The notes: generated from the letters alone by a model not told the origin. A DNA stretch of 33,823 nucleotides from Candidatus Omnitrophota bacterium (GCA_023819035.1 JAMWCL010000011.1:1-33823), one strand, 5' to 3'. Numbered from the stretch's first letter, positions 8,486 through 17,507 are shown. A program made the numbers and translations.

Positions 8486-9689
8486 GCCTAATCGCCTGAC
8501 TAGGATTGATGCGTACCGCATAAAGTGCAGGATATATACTTGCCAAAAAACTAATTACCAAAGTAGCAATAACAATGGCAGTAATATCCCAAGGACTAAA
8601 GTGGGTAGGAATGCGGTCGAAGTAATAAATATCCTTGGGGATTAAACTCCTGCCAATGAGATGAGAAATAAAATCAATAATCTTATTTAAAGAAAGCGAA
8701 AGGGATACCCCGCTAAAAACCCCTAAGATAATCCCGATTATTCCAATACATAACCCTTGAAAAACAAATATCTGGAGTATGCTCTTTGCCTTTGCTCCGG
8801 TTGAACGCAGGATCCCGATATCCCTAATCTTGCTCATTACCGCCATCATCAATGTACTAATAATTCCAAAGGCAGCTACCACTACAGTCATTGCCACCAC
8901 AATAAACATCACAATTTTTTCTAGTCTTAAAGCATTTAGAAAATTACGATTTATATCCATCCAGGTTCTTATCTGATATGCTCCCAGGTTACCCAAATTA
9001 TCAAACAGGTCTTTTTTAATCTTTTCTACCTGGTAGAGCTTATCTACCTTAATCCCTATCGCATTAACCATATCCCCCATTTTAAAAAAATCCTGTGCTG
9101 ATTTTATATTCGTCATAACTAAACCGGAATCATAAAGATACATACCCGTATTAAATATTCCCTTCACCTTAAATTCCATAGGCCTTAAGGTAACCGGAGA
9201 GATAAGGGTAATTGTATCTGCTAATCCCAAACCTAATCTCAAGGCCAACTCCTCTCCAATAAGCACCTCATTGTTTTTAAGATCGAGACTGCCATATTTT
9301 ATATACTCCTTTATCTTAGTGATGCGTGGTGTAAGTTCAGGGTCAATCCCCCGATAATCAAGCCCGATTATCTGATTAGATTGCTGGATAAATGCCTGAC
9401 CAATAATAATCGGGGAAAGAGCAATGATATTTGGTTTTCTCTTTAAATCCTCAATGAGCTTATACGCTTGATTATATCCCGGATAAAATTCTATAATTAA
9501 ATGTGCATGCGTACCCAGCATCTTATCCTGAAGATAATTATCGAATCCACTCATTACCGAAATAACTATAATTAAGACCGCTACCCCAACTGCTACACCA
9601 ATAATAGAAATAAAAGCAGTAAAAGAGATAATCTTTTCTTTCTTTCTTGACCTCATATAACGCTGACTTATCCACAGCTCGGTTAACAT
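8478..9689 (-). CDS. lolC: LolC/LolE-type lipoprotein-releasing permease
   Basis: A 403-residue inner-membrane protein with the LolC/E topology: one helix near the N-terminus (about 22-48), a large periplasmic domain (about 50-260), and three helices in the last 140 residues, including the FtsX core around DIGILRSTGAKAKSI. Only one permease gene accompanies lolD, so the complex is probably built on a single permease (LolF-like) rather than the LolC+LolE pair of gamma-proteobacteria. It has a GGAGG ribosome binding site inside the end of lysS and starts 2 bases after the lysS stop. Confidence 0.88.
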   Translation of the reverse strand: MLTELWISQRYMRSRKKEKIISFTAFISIIGVAVGVAVLIIVISVMSGFDNYLQDKMLGTHAHLIIEFYPGYNQAYKLIEDLKRKPNIIALSPIIIGQAFIQQSNQIIGLDYRGIDPELTPRITKIKEYIKYGSLDLKNNEVLIGEELALRLGLGLADTITLISPVTLRPMEFKVKGIFNTGMYLYDSGLVMTNIKSAQDFFKMGDMVNAIGIKVDKLYQVEKIKKDLFDNLGNLGAYQIRTWMDINRNFLNALRLEKIVMFIVVAMTVVVAAFGIISTLMMAVMSKIRDIGILRSTGAKAKSILQIFVFQGLCIGIIGIILGVFSGVSLSLSLNKIIDFISHLIGRSLIPKDIYYFDRIPTHFSPWDITAIVIATLVISFLASIYPALYAVRINPSQAIRHE

Positions 9690-9691
9690 AT

Positions 9692-11137
9692 TTATTTACC
9701 CTCCGCTCTAAGTAAAGGAAAAAGAATTACATCCCTAATTGAGGGTTGGTCAGTAAAAAGCATTACCAATCTATCTATCCCAATACCTAAACCACCCGCC
9801 GGTGGCATACCATATTCTAATGCTAAAATATAATCCTCATCCAGTTCTTTTTTTTCATCTTGGTCTAACTCCTTAAGCTCCTGTTGAAAACGCTCTCTTT
9901 GTTTTATCGGGTCATTTAACTCCGAATATGCGTTAGCGAGTTCTAATCCTGCGATATATAATTCGAATCTTTCTGAGATTAAAGGCTCTTCTTTTTTAGT
10001 CTGTGCTAGGGGACAAAGATTAGCAAAGTAATCTATGACAAAAGTAGGATTGCACTCTATTTGTTCTTCTAAAACCTCCTCAATAATCTTAGCCACCTGA
10101 GAACGACTCAGCCGCATTGACTCTTTAGCAAAACCTTTCTCTTTTAACTTCTCAAGTGCAACCTCCAGTGTATCTTCGGGTTGAATACCAAACCTCTCTT
10201 TTACCAATTGAGCAAAAGATAATTTCTGCCAAGGTTTGCTTAAATCTATCTTTTTGCCTTGATAGACAAAATCAGTTTTTCCTAAGACCTGTTTAGCTAC
10301 AGAGATAATTAAATCCTTAGTTAGTTCCATCATATCCTCATAATTAGCGTAGGCTAAATAAACCTCCAGCATGGTAAATTCAGGATTATGTCTGGCAGAG
10401 ATCCCCTCATTCCTAAAACTACGATTTATCTCATAGATCTTCTCAAACCCTCCCACTAAAAGTCGCTTAAGATATAATTCCGGGGCAATCCTTAAATACA
10501 AATCCATACCATATTCATTATGATAGGTTTTAAAAGGTCTTCCTGTAGCACCTCCAGCAATAGGATGCATCATCGGTGTTTCCACCTCAAGGAATCCCTT
10601 TTGGTCTAAGAAATCTCTAATTACCTTGATTATCCTTGAACGCATCAAGAATATGTTTTTTACCTCTTCATTACTAAGAAGATCTAAATAGCGCTGTCGA
10701 TAGCGTAATTCCACATTCCTTAGCCCATGCCATTTTTCAGGTAGGGGTCTTAATGCCTTAGATAAGATTAAAAAATCCTCTACCTTCACCGAACGCTCTC
10801 CGCTGCGGGTAACAAAAAGTTCGCCCTTAACCCCAATAATATCAGCAACATCCATATCTTCTAAAAGTGCAAATTTTTGCTCACCGATAAAATCTGTCTT
10901 TATGTATAATTGAATCTTTCCCGAACTATCCTTTAAATCTAAAAACAAAGCCTTGCCATGGGAACGCTTTGCCATAATCCTTCCGCAGAGGTTAACCTGC
11001 CTACCCACCTGAAAATCCTCTAAAACCTCTTTAATCTGGTCCTTCTTTAAAAACCTCTGTTGGTAAACCGGGATACCCTTTGCTCTTAAAGAATCCAACT
11101 TCTTCTTTCTCTGCTTGATAATCTCTTCTATCTCCAT
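9692..11137 (-). CDS. lysS: Lysine--tRNA ligase, class II
   Basis: A 481-residue class II lysyl-tRNA synthetase. It has an N-terminal OB-fold anticodon-binding domain (about 45-150), motif 1 around FLEVETPMMHPIAGGATGRPF, motif 2 around EINRSFRNEGISARHNPEFTMLE, and motif 3 in GGLGIGIDRLVMLFTD near the C-terminus. LANAYSELNDP is also typical. It charges tRNA-Lys. This is the first gene of the left-hand minus-strand run, behind a strong promoter with a leader of roughly 36 bases. There is no convincing Shine-Dalgarno before the ATG. The lysS to lolC-lolD order is a natural housekeeping pairing. Confidence 0.96.
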   Translation of the reverse strand: MEIEEIIKQRKKKLDSLRAKGIPVYQQRFLKKDQIKEVLEDFQVGRQVNLCGRIMAKRSHGKALFLDLKDSSGKIQLYIKTDFIGEQKFALLEDMDVADIIGVKGELFVTRSGERSVKVEDFLILSKALRPLPEKWHGLRNVELRYRQRYLDLLSNEEVKNIFLMRSRIIKVIRDFLDQKGFLEVETPMMHPIAGGATGRPFKTYHNEYGMDLYLRIAPELYLKRLLVGGFEKIYEINRSFRNEGISARHNPEFTMLEVYLAYANYEDMMELTKDLIISVAKQVLGKTDFVYQGKKIDLSKPWQKLSFAQLVKERFGIQPEDTLEVALEKLKEKGFAKESMRLSRSQVAKIIEEVLEEQIECNPTFVIDYFANLCPLAQTKKEEPLISERFELYIAGLELANAYSELNDPIKQRERFQQELKELDQDEKKELDEDYILALEYGMPPAGGLGIGIDRLVMLFTDQPSIRDVILFPLLRAEGK

Positions 11138-11180
11138 ATTACTTTGTATCGGTTAAAAATAACAAAGACTCTTCGGAATG

Positions 11181-11209
11181 ATTATATATTATAAATTATC
11201 CTCTGTCAA
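11181..11209 (-). promoter_or_regulatory. Sigma-70-type promoter of the lysS operon
   Basis: On the minus strand TTGACA (11204-11209) is followed after 17 bases by TATAAT (11181-11186), a full consensus match. Transcription should begin near 11174, giving a leader of about 36 bases before lysS. The spacer contains GAGGATAATTTA, which also occurs in the spacer of the pgk promoter. The rest of the 119-base gap between rng and lysS shows no clear hairpin terminator for rng; a pyrimidine-rich run follows the rng stop. Confidence 0.85.
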
Positions 11210-11256
11210 CATAATAGGTTATTAAAGAAATACTAAAAAGAGAGGGTAGGAGGAAA

Positions 11257-12699
11257 CTAACTAATCCTTACCTCTTCTATATGAAAGGAGTGTTCAGGCC
11301 TAAGATCAATCCTGGTCTTAAAACTATCCTCTATTACTTTCAAGCCCTCTTTGTTTTTTAAGAGTTCATCGATTACCTCTGGACAGGCGGTAATACTTAC
11401 CTGTCTCTGAGGCTTCTCTCTGAGATATCTTTTTAATTCTTTTAAGACATATATAGCCATAGTAAGTGGTGATTTAACCTTGCCCTTTCCTTGGCAATAA
11501 GGACAGTTCTGATAGGCAAGCATTTGAACGGTCTTATGCACTTTTTCTCGGGTCATCTCAACCAAACCAAAGGGCGAGATACCTAAGATATCATACCTTG
11601 CTCTATCCTTATTTAAAGCCTTTTTTAACACCTTAAGCACTTCTTGACGATGCTCTTCTTTTACCATATCAATAAAATCAATAACAATAATCCCTCCTAA
11701 GTCCCGTAAGATTAACTGACGCGCAATCTCACCTGCTGCCTCACAATTTACCCTAAAGGCCATCTCTTCTTGATCCAATTTCTTTTTAAAACCTCCGCTA
11801 TTTACATCAATCACCACCAGTCCTTCCGTAGGCTCAATTATAATATAGGCTCCAGATTTAAGATAAACTCGATTCTCAAAAATTTTATTAATCTGCCTTT
11901 CAATATCCTTATCCTCAAATAGATCATTTCCTTTATATAGCTCTACCCGTGGGGTTAAATAATTTAGAAAGGTGCGCATAAATCGTTTAATCCGCAAATA
12001 TTCAGGTTTAGAATCCACAATTAACCTTGAAACATCATCAGTAAATGAATCCCGAATAACCCTCAAGGTAAGGTCATATTCTTCATAGATTAAACTGGGT
12101 GCGGGTTTTTTCTGGATTAATTTAGACAGTCTCTTCCATAATTTATAGAGAAACTGCGCATCCCGCAAAAGCTCCAGTTTTGACTTACCACTAGCAGCGG
12201 TGCGCACAATAAAACCCACATCCTTAGTTAATCTTAATTCACTGAATAGCTGTCTTAAGCGTCTTCTCTCTGCCTCATCCTCAATCCTGCGCGAAACCCC
12301 AATATGGTTTTCCAGAGGCAACAAAACCAAATATCTTCCTGCTAGTCCAATACGGGTAGAAAGCCTTGGTCCTTTTGTCCCAAACTGTTCCTTTACCACC
12401 TGGACTAAAATCTCCTGTCCTTTTTTTAGCTCAGGTAGTAAAACCTTACGGGGTAAATCCAATGACTCAAAAACCGACTCTATCTCCGATAAATAAAGAA
12501 ACCCTTTTTTAGAAAAACCGATATCTACAAAGGTAGCTCCTAAAGATGGTAAAACCGTATCGATTATCCCTTTATAGATATTACCCACAATGGTTTTATC
12601 CGAAGGTCGCTCTATGTAGTACTCCTGGAGAATACCGTTCTCTACTATCGCTACCCTTTTTTCCTGCGGTTCAACATTGATCAGAATTTCTCTTGCCAT
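11257..12699 (-). CDS. rng: Ribonuclease G (RNase E/G family)
   Basis: A 480-residue RNase E/G family endoribonuclease without the long C-terminal scaffold of RNase E, so RNase G by length. It has an S1 domain (about 36-130, GNIYKGIIDTVLPSLGATFVDIG). The catalytic aspartates are in VVIDVNSGGF (Asp 298) and IIVIDFIDM (Asp 341/344), and the zinc link CPYC is at 399-402 with the following QGKG. It processes rRNA precursors and cuts 5'-monophosphorylated RNA. It starts 1 base after the DUF2344 gene, and the pairing of DUF2344 with rng is common in bacteria. The Shine-Dalgarno is weak, so coupling is likely. Confidence 0.93.
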   Translation of the reverse strand: MAREILINVEPQEKRVAIVENGILQEYYIERPSDKTIVGNIYKGIIDTVLPSLGATFVDIGFSKKGFLYLSEIESVFESLDLPRKVLLPELKKGQEILVQVVKEQFGTKGPRLSTRIGLAGRYLVLLPLENHIGVSRRIEDEAERRRLRQLFSELRLTKDVGFIVRTAASGKSKLELLRDAQFLYKLWKRLSKLIQKKPAPSLIYEEYDLTLRVIRDSFTDDVSRLIVDSKPEYLRIKRFMRTFLNYLTPRVELYKGNDLFEDKDIERQINKIFENRVYLKSGAYIIIEPTEGLVVIDVNSGGFKKKLDQEEMAFRVNCEAAGEIARQLILRDLGGIIVIDFIDMVKEEHRQEVLKVLKKALNKDRARYDILGISPFGLVEMTREKVHKTVQMLAYQNCPYCQGKGKVKSPLTMAIYVLKELKRYLREKPQRQVSITACPEVIDELLKNKEGLKVIEDSFKTRIDLRPEHSFHIEEVRIS

Positions 12700-12700
12700 A

Positions 12701-13000
12701 TTATAAAATAGTTATCTCTTTTATAATGATCCCTGCGGGCAACTGCTTCTGGAGCCTTTCTCTAAAATCCTGCGGGCTGATAAATTCTTTTAAGACCACT
12801 ACCGCTTCTTCATGCTCGCTTTCTAAACCTAGTTTTAATGCCCTTCTGATACTTAACTTAGGGTGTGGACTGAAGCCTTCGGTTATTTTAAATGGCAGAT
12901 CTGCTCGCCGCATTGCCCGCATAAACAAACGCATTAGGTCTAAATGTGAGATATATCTTAAAAGACCTTTCTTAGTAAAGGTAAAGACTACCTTATACAT
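12701..13000 (-). CDS. Short DUF2344 (radical-SAM-associated) protein
   Basis: A 99-residue protein beginning YKVVFTFTKKGLLRYISHLDLMRLFMRAMRRADLPF and containing GFSPHPKLSI, the signature of the DUF2344 family. Family members are usually about twice this long or fused to a radical SAM enzyme; this one carries only the N-terminal half and no radical SAM partner is in the window. Function is unknown. The family is often found next to rng, as here. The ATG at 13000 has no Shine-Dalgarno and lies 28 bases from a hairpin-plus-U-tract. Whether it is a minimal version or a truncated relic cannot be decided from the sequence alone. Confidence 0.75.
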   Translation of the reverse strand: MYKVVFTFTKKGLLRYISHLDLMRLFMRAMRRADLPFKITEGFSPHPKLSIRRALKLGLESEHEEAVVVLKEFISPQDFRERLQKQLPAGIIIKEITIL

Positions 13001-13027
13001 TTTAGAAATTTATTTTACGTTACCTAT

Positions 13028-13064
13028 AAAAAAAGTCAAGCATAGCTTTATAGCTTGGCTTGAC
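13028..13064 (-). terminator. Rho-independent terminator reading leftward, upstream of DUF2344-rng
   Basis: On the minus strand the sequence forms GTCAAGC (13064-13058) pairing with GCTTGAC (13041-13035). Inside, a 2x2 mismatch is followed by AGC/GCT around a six-base loop. Seven T residues (13034-13028) follow at once. It therefore acts on leftward transcripts. The only leftward genes upstream are HTH and smc, across the opposite-facing GGDEF gene, or else it is a leader attenuator for DUF2344-rng. The -35 box of the GGDEF gene (13060-13065) overlaps the hairpin. Confidence 0.75.
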
Positions 13065-13088
13065 AGTCTGCATAAAATATGTTAAATT
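13060..13088 (+). promoter_or_regulatory. Candidate promoter of the GGDEF gene
   Basis: TTGACA at 13060-13065 is followed after 17 bases by TAAATT (13083-13088), a 4/6 match to the -10 consensus. Transcription would start only a few bases before the ATG at 13098, giving a nearly leaderless mRNA, which fits the absence of any Shine-Dalgarno. The -35 is convincing; the -10 is only fair. Confidence 0.5.
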
Positions 13089-13097
13089 TAATTTATT

Positions 13098-14267
13098 ATG
13101 ATAGATGAAATAACAAAACTTAAACAAGAGGTTGAGCGTACACGGGCAGAGCTAGCTATCCTTTATGAGATATCCAATGCCATGCGTACCACCCTAAAAT
13201 TGGATGAAATCCTCTACATTATCCTTACCGGGGTGACCGCGCATTTAGGATTAGGTTTTAACCGCGCCATCCTTTTTTTAGTAAATGAAAAGGAAAATAT
13301 TATTGAAGGAAAAATGGCGATTGGTCCTGAATCTGCTGAGGATGCAAACCGCATATGGACTCAGATTGAACAAGAAAGAATGGGTTTTGATGATCTTATT
13401 AATGCCTACAAATTCTCCCATCATATGGTAGGTTCGGGTTTTAACCAACAGATAAGAAGGATGAAGATACCCCTTATTGAACAGAAGGGAGGTCTATTAG
13501 CCTTAAGCGTCTTAGATGGAATGCCTCTTCATCTAACTAAAGAGACCTTACAGAATTATCGCGACGACCCCTTAATTCAATTATTATCTACGGAAGAGAT
13601 CGTAGTGGTGCCTTTAAAAGCCAAGGACAAGGTAAATGGGGTAATTCTGGCAGATAACTTTATCACCCATAAGCCAATTACTAAAGACGATATGCGCATG
13701 TTAATTATGTTAGCAAACCAGGCAGGGCTAGCGATCGAAAATTCCCAGCTTTATGAAAAAACAGTCTTGCGTAGTCATACCGATTCCCTTACCGAACTAT
13801 GGAATCATGGTCATTTTCAATATCTTTTACATACAGAATTAGAAAAAGCAAGGGCCACCAATCAGCCCCTTAGTTTAATCATGTTAGATATTGATGACTT
13901 TAAAATCTACAATGACAGCCTTGGCCATCAGTCAGGAGATAAGATCTTAAAGGAATTGGCTACCCTGATAAAAAACCAATCCCGTAAAATGGACTATGTA
14001 TGTCGTTATGGAGGCGAGGAGTTTACCATTATTCTTCCTCAGACAGATAAAAAAGAGGCACTTCTTATTGCTGAACGCCTAAGACAGGATATCGAGAAGC
14101 ACGTATCTCCTCATGAAGAGATCTTGCCTTATAAGAAGTTAACGGTAAGTATGGGGGTGGCAGTCTTTCCTGAGGATGGAAATTCTTCTTCTGAATTAAT
14201 TAACTCCTCTGATAAGGCACTCTACCAAGCTAAGAATAAAGGCAAAAACTGTATCTTTTCCTTCTAA
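13098..14267 (+). CDS. GAF-domain diguanylate cyclase (GGDEF)
   Basis: A 389-residue cytoplasmic protein: short N-terminal coiled coil (about 1-25), a GAF-like sensor (about 28-218, ending NQAGLAIENSQLYEK), then a GGDEF domain (about 225-389). The active-site motif is GGEEF (305-309), competent for c-di-GMP synthesis, and the inhibitory I-site RKMD (296-299) sits exactly five residues before it, so product feedback is expected. The ligand of the GAF domain is unknown. It is the only clear plus-strand housekeeping-type gene in the left 27 kb. Its stop overlaps the smc stop by a few bases. A PilZ protein that could read c-di-GMP lies on the far side of smc. Confidence 0.9.
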   Translation: MIDEITKLKQEVERTRAELAILYEISNAMRTTLKLDEILYIILTGVTAHLGLGFNRAILFLVNEKENIIEGKMAIGPESAEDANRIWTQIEQERMGFDDLINAYKFSHHMVGSGFNQQIRRMKIPLIEQKGGLLALSVLDGMPLHLTKETLQNYRDDPLIQLLSTEEIVVVPLKAKDKVNGVILADNFITHKPITKDDMRMLIMLANQAGLAIENSQLYEKTVLRSHTDSLTELWNHGHFQYLLHTELEKARATNQPLSLIMLDIDDFKIYNDSLGHQSGDKILKELATLIKNQSRKMDYVCRYGGEEFTIILPQTDKKEALLIAERLRQDIEKHVSPHEEILPYKKLTVSMGVAVFPEDGNSSSELINSSDKALYQAKNKGKNCIFSF

Positions 14268-17200
14268 ACCTTGGTTGTCGGGGATAAAGCTATATCCGGT
14301 TCTTTATCGATCTTAGGTTTTTCTTGAGCAAATTTTACGGAAACAACCTTAGAAACTCCTGATTCCTCCATGGTGATCCCATACATTACATCCGCATTAG
14401 CAATGGTTCTTTTATTATGGGTAATTACGATAAATTGCGAGGTCTTAGCAAATTCCTGAAGGATGCGACCAAACCTATCTATATTTGCTTCATCTAAGGC
14501 TGCATCGATCTCATCCAATACACAGAAGGGCGAAGGTTTTACCTTAAATATAGCAAACAAAAGGGCTATGGCAGAAAGGGCCTTTTCTCCACCGGAAAGT
14601 AAAAGCACATTTTGTAATTTTTTACCCGGAGGCCTACAGATAATCTCAATTCCAGATTCTAAAGGGTCTTCTTCATCAATTAAAAATAACTGCACATCCC
14701 CTCCATTAAATAATAATCTAAAATAGTTGCGGAATTCTACCTTTATCTGTTCAAAGGTTTCCAAAAACATCTTTCGGGTAGTTCGATTAATCTTATTTAT
14801 TACATCCTGTAAGGATTTTTTAGCGGACACTAAATCATTCTGTTGTTGGTTAAGGAAGTCATAGCGTTTTTTTAGTTCATCGTATTCTTCAATCGCTACA
14901 AGATTTACCGTGCCTAAAGAATCTAGTTTTTGTTTTAAAACCTGAATATCCTTACTTAAATCAGATTCATAAAGGCCTTCAGGGTAATCTAAGACGGTAT
15001 CCAATTCTATGTTATATGCCTGCAGGATTCGATCCTTTATACTCTGAGATTTAAAATCAATCTCTTTATATTGCATCTTTAGCTGATGGATCCGATTACG
15101 CAGATCATCAAGATGCTTCCTCCGTATCTCCATACCTTTTATCACATCCGCTGAACCATCCCAGAGCACCTGATAATTTTTTTGTTTTTCTTTAAGTAAG
15201 TTATCTATCTTTTGTAATTCTTCTTTTTCTTGATTAATCTTTTCTTCCCATTCTTTAATCTCCTTAACCAAAGAACTTCTTTTTATGTTATTGTCCTGAA
15301 CTTGTTCCTCTAAATTCTTAAGATTTTCCTGTTGCTGACTAATGGTATCCTGGAAAATCTTTAAGGTTACCCAATCAGAATCTATCCGTTTTTGTAAAGC
15401 ATCTAACTCGGTTTTTGTCTGGGTAATAATGATTAAAAGTTCTTCTTTAAGTCTTATATTTAAGTTGATGCTTTCCTGCTTTTGATTAATTAACTGCTCG
15501 GCTTGTCTTTCTTTTTCTTCTAAAGAATTAAGATTCAACAAAAGATTATCTTTTTTCTCATTGAGTGTTTTAAGCTCGAAATCCACCTCAGCCAATTCCA
15601 AATCAATTAGATCTTCTTCCTGCTTTATCTTATTAAAATCCTCCAATAAAACTTGGTAGCTTGTCTTTTTATTAACCAGATTCATCTCTTGATTATGTAA
15701 GCTATCTTCTATCCTATTTATATCTATATCTATTTGTTTAAGATGTGCCTGTTTGGTCTGTTGATTTGTCTTAAGGCAAGATAATTCCTCTTGTAACCTG
15801 TTAAGCCTCTCCTCTATCCTTTCCGTATCTAAATCAACGGGTTTTGCCTCACCGATTAATCTAAAACCCGCTTCTTCCTTTTTAATCCCCTCGGATTCCT
15901 TAATCTTTATTACCAATCCAGTCAGATCCTCTGGGCATCTATCTAAATATACAACTGCATTTAATGCTTCCTCTATCCCTTCGTATTCACTCTTAAGCCT
16001 TTTTAAGAAATCCCGCTGAGAAATTAAAGCGGAAATCTGTTTTTCGCATTCCTGTATTTTAAGATTTATCTCATCTAGGTATTTACTTTCCGATTCCTTC
16101 TGTGTTTTTAAGGTGGAAATTTTTTCATTTAAATCTTTAAAATCGTTCTCTAAGATCATCAATTCTTGATTAAGTTTATTTAGCTCCTCCTCAATAACTA
16201 ATCTTTCTTGAGTTGTTTTCTCCTTTTCGATCTCCAGTCTTCTTTTCCGTGCTAAAAGGATCTTCTCCTTGGACAGAAGATCTGTAATCTCATTTTTTAT
16301 ACTGGTAATCCGGGAAACGAAATCTAAAATTTCTTTTTTTGTTTTACTAATGAGCTCTTCTGTTTCCTTAATGGATAAATTTAAATTCTTAAGTTCTGCT
16401 TCTTTATCTTGTAAAATCCCTGTTTTTTCTTGGATATTGCCTTGAATGGCCTGATATTCCTTCTGGGCAGAGTTTAGTTTTTCTTCATCTAAAATCAATC
16501 TATCTTTTAATTGATTAATCTGTTGTTCCAGATAGCATTGCTGATCATCTAATTCTTTTATCTTTTCCCGATTAAAATCTATATGTTCTTTATTACGGAC
16601 TATGGAATTACTTAAATTTAACATCTGATTTTTTAGCTCCATAATCTTCTCTTCTAATTCCTTTAATTCCTCTTGACGATTATTAAAGCTTGATTCTTCT
16701 TTTAAGATTATCTCAGAAAGCCTGGTTTCTTCGGACTCCAATTCTTTTAGTTGATTAAGTAATTCTTTTTTGTTCTCTTCTAAAATTTTTTTATTTAAAA
16801 GCGCTAGTTTTATCTCCTTGTCTTTTAACTCTTCAAAGATCTCTTTATATTTCCGTGCCTTATCTGCTTGACGTTGTAGGGAATTTATCTGTCTTCTTAC
16901 CTCATTGATAATATCATTTACCCTTAAAAGATTCTGTTCGGTCTCTTCTAATTTTCTCATTGCTTCTTTTTTCTGCGCTTTGTACCTGGTGATCCCGGAA
17001 GCCTCATCAAAGACCAAACGCCGATCTTCGGGCTTTGAGCTTAGGATTAAATCGATTTTGCCTTGAGCAACTAAGGAGTAACTTTCTGCACCGATGCCGG
17101 TTCCCATTAATAAATCTAAGATATCCTTCAGGCGCACCTCTGCTTTATTTAAAATATACTGACTTTCTCCTGACCGGAAGATGCGACGGGTAATTACCAA

Positions 17201-17491
17201 TTCATCATGTTCAATAGGAAAGAACTTAGATTTATTATCAAAGGTAATGCTTACCTCTGCCATGCTTAAAGGCTCTTTAGAATCAGTGCCGTTAAAGATC
17301 ACATCCTGCATCTCCGAACCGCGTAAGGATTTAATCGACTGCTCCCCCAAAACCCAACGAATAGCATCAAAAATATTACTCTTGCCACAGCCATTGGGAC
17401 CAACAATTGCGGTAATTCCCGGATCAAAATGGAAGATGGTCTTTTCTAAGAATGATTTAAAGCCGATTAATTCTAATTTTTTAAAATACAT
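14264..17491 (-). CDS. smc: Chromosome partition protein SMC with a very small hinge
   Basis: A 1075-residue SMC ATPase. The N-terminal head has FKSF and Walker A GPNGCGKSN (31-39). Coiled coil runs from about 170 to 500 and again from about 557 to 870. The C-terminal head has signature LSGGEKALS (965-973) and Walker B FCVLDEIDAALD (989-1000). SMC compacts and segregates the chromosome with ScpA and ScpB, which are not in this window. The segment between the two arms (about 503-556) is only some 55 residues, where an SMC hinge is normally about 150-200. The arms are nearly equal in length, which confirms that this is the midpoint. The frame is intact and the AAGGAAGAGG ribosome binding site is strong. 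Confidence 0.93.
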   Translation of the reverse strand: MYFKKLELIGFKSFLEKTIFHFDPGITAIVGPNGCGKSNIFDAIRWVLGEQSIKSLRGSEMQDVIFNGTDSKEPLSMAEVSITFDNKSKFFPIEHDELVITRRIFRSGESQYILNKAEVRLKDILDLLMGTGIGAESYSLVAQGKIDLILSSKPEDRRLVFDEASGITRYKAQKKEAMRKLEETEQNLLRVNDIINEVRRQINSLQRQADKARKYKEIFEELKDKEIKLALLNKKILEENKKELLNQLKELESEETRLSEIILKEESSFNNRQEELKELEEKIMELKNQMLNLSNSIVRNKEHIDFNREKIKELDDQQCYLEQQINQLKDRLILDEEKLNSAQKEYQAIQGNIQEKTGILQDKEAELKNLNLSIKETEELISKTKKEILDFVSRITSIKNEITDLLSKEKILLARKRRLEIEKEKTTQERLVIEEELNKLNQELMILENDFKDLNEKISTLKTQKESESKYLDEINLKIQECEKQISALISQRDFLKRLKSEYEGIEEALNAVVYLDRCPEDLTGLVIKIKESEGIKKEEAGFRLIGEAKPVDLDTERIEERLNRLQEELSCLKTNQQTKQAHLKQIDIDINRIEDSLHNQEMNLVNKKTSYQVLLEDFNKIKQEEDLIDLELAEVDFELKTLNEKKDNLLLNLNSLEEKERQAEQLINQKQESINLNIRLKEELLIIITQTKTELDALQKRIDSDWVTLKIFQDTISQQQENLKNLEEQVQDNNIKRSSLVKEIKEWEEKINQEKEELQKIDNLLKEKQKNYQVLWDGSADVIKGMEIRRKHLDDLRNRIHQLKMQYKEIDFKSQSIKDRILQAYNIELDTVLDYPEGLYESDLSKDIQVLKQKLDSLGTVNLVAIEEYDELKKRYDFLNQQQNDLVSAKKSLQDVINKINRTTRKMFLETFEQIKVEFRNYFRLLFNGGDVQLFLIDEEDPLESGIEIICRPPGKKLQNVLLLSGGEKALSAIALLFAIFKVKPSPFCVLDEIDAALDEANIDRFGRILQEFAKTSQFIVITHNKRTIANADVMYGITMEESGVSKVVSVKFAQEKPKIDKEPDIALSPTTKV

Positions 17492-17507
17492 AGCCTCTTC
17501 CTTTCGG

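Noticed and set aside
8486-8521. N-terminal extension of lolD
   Set aside because: Lies within the lolC coding end; the ATG at 8485 gives the normal LolD start.
11138-11180. T-box or other riboswitch before lysS
   Set aside because: The predicted leader is only about 36 bases and lacks any T-box sequence or stem.
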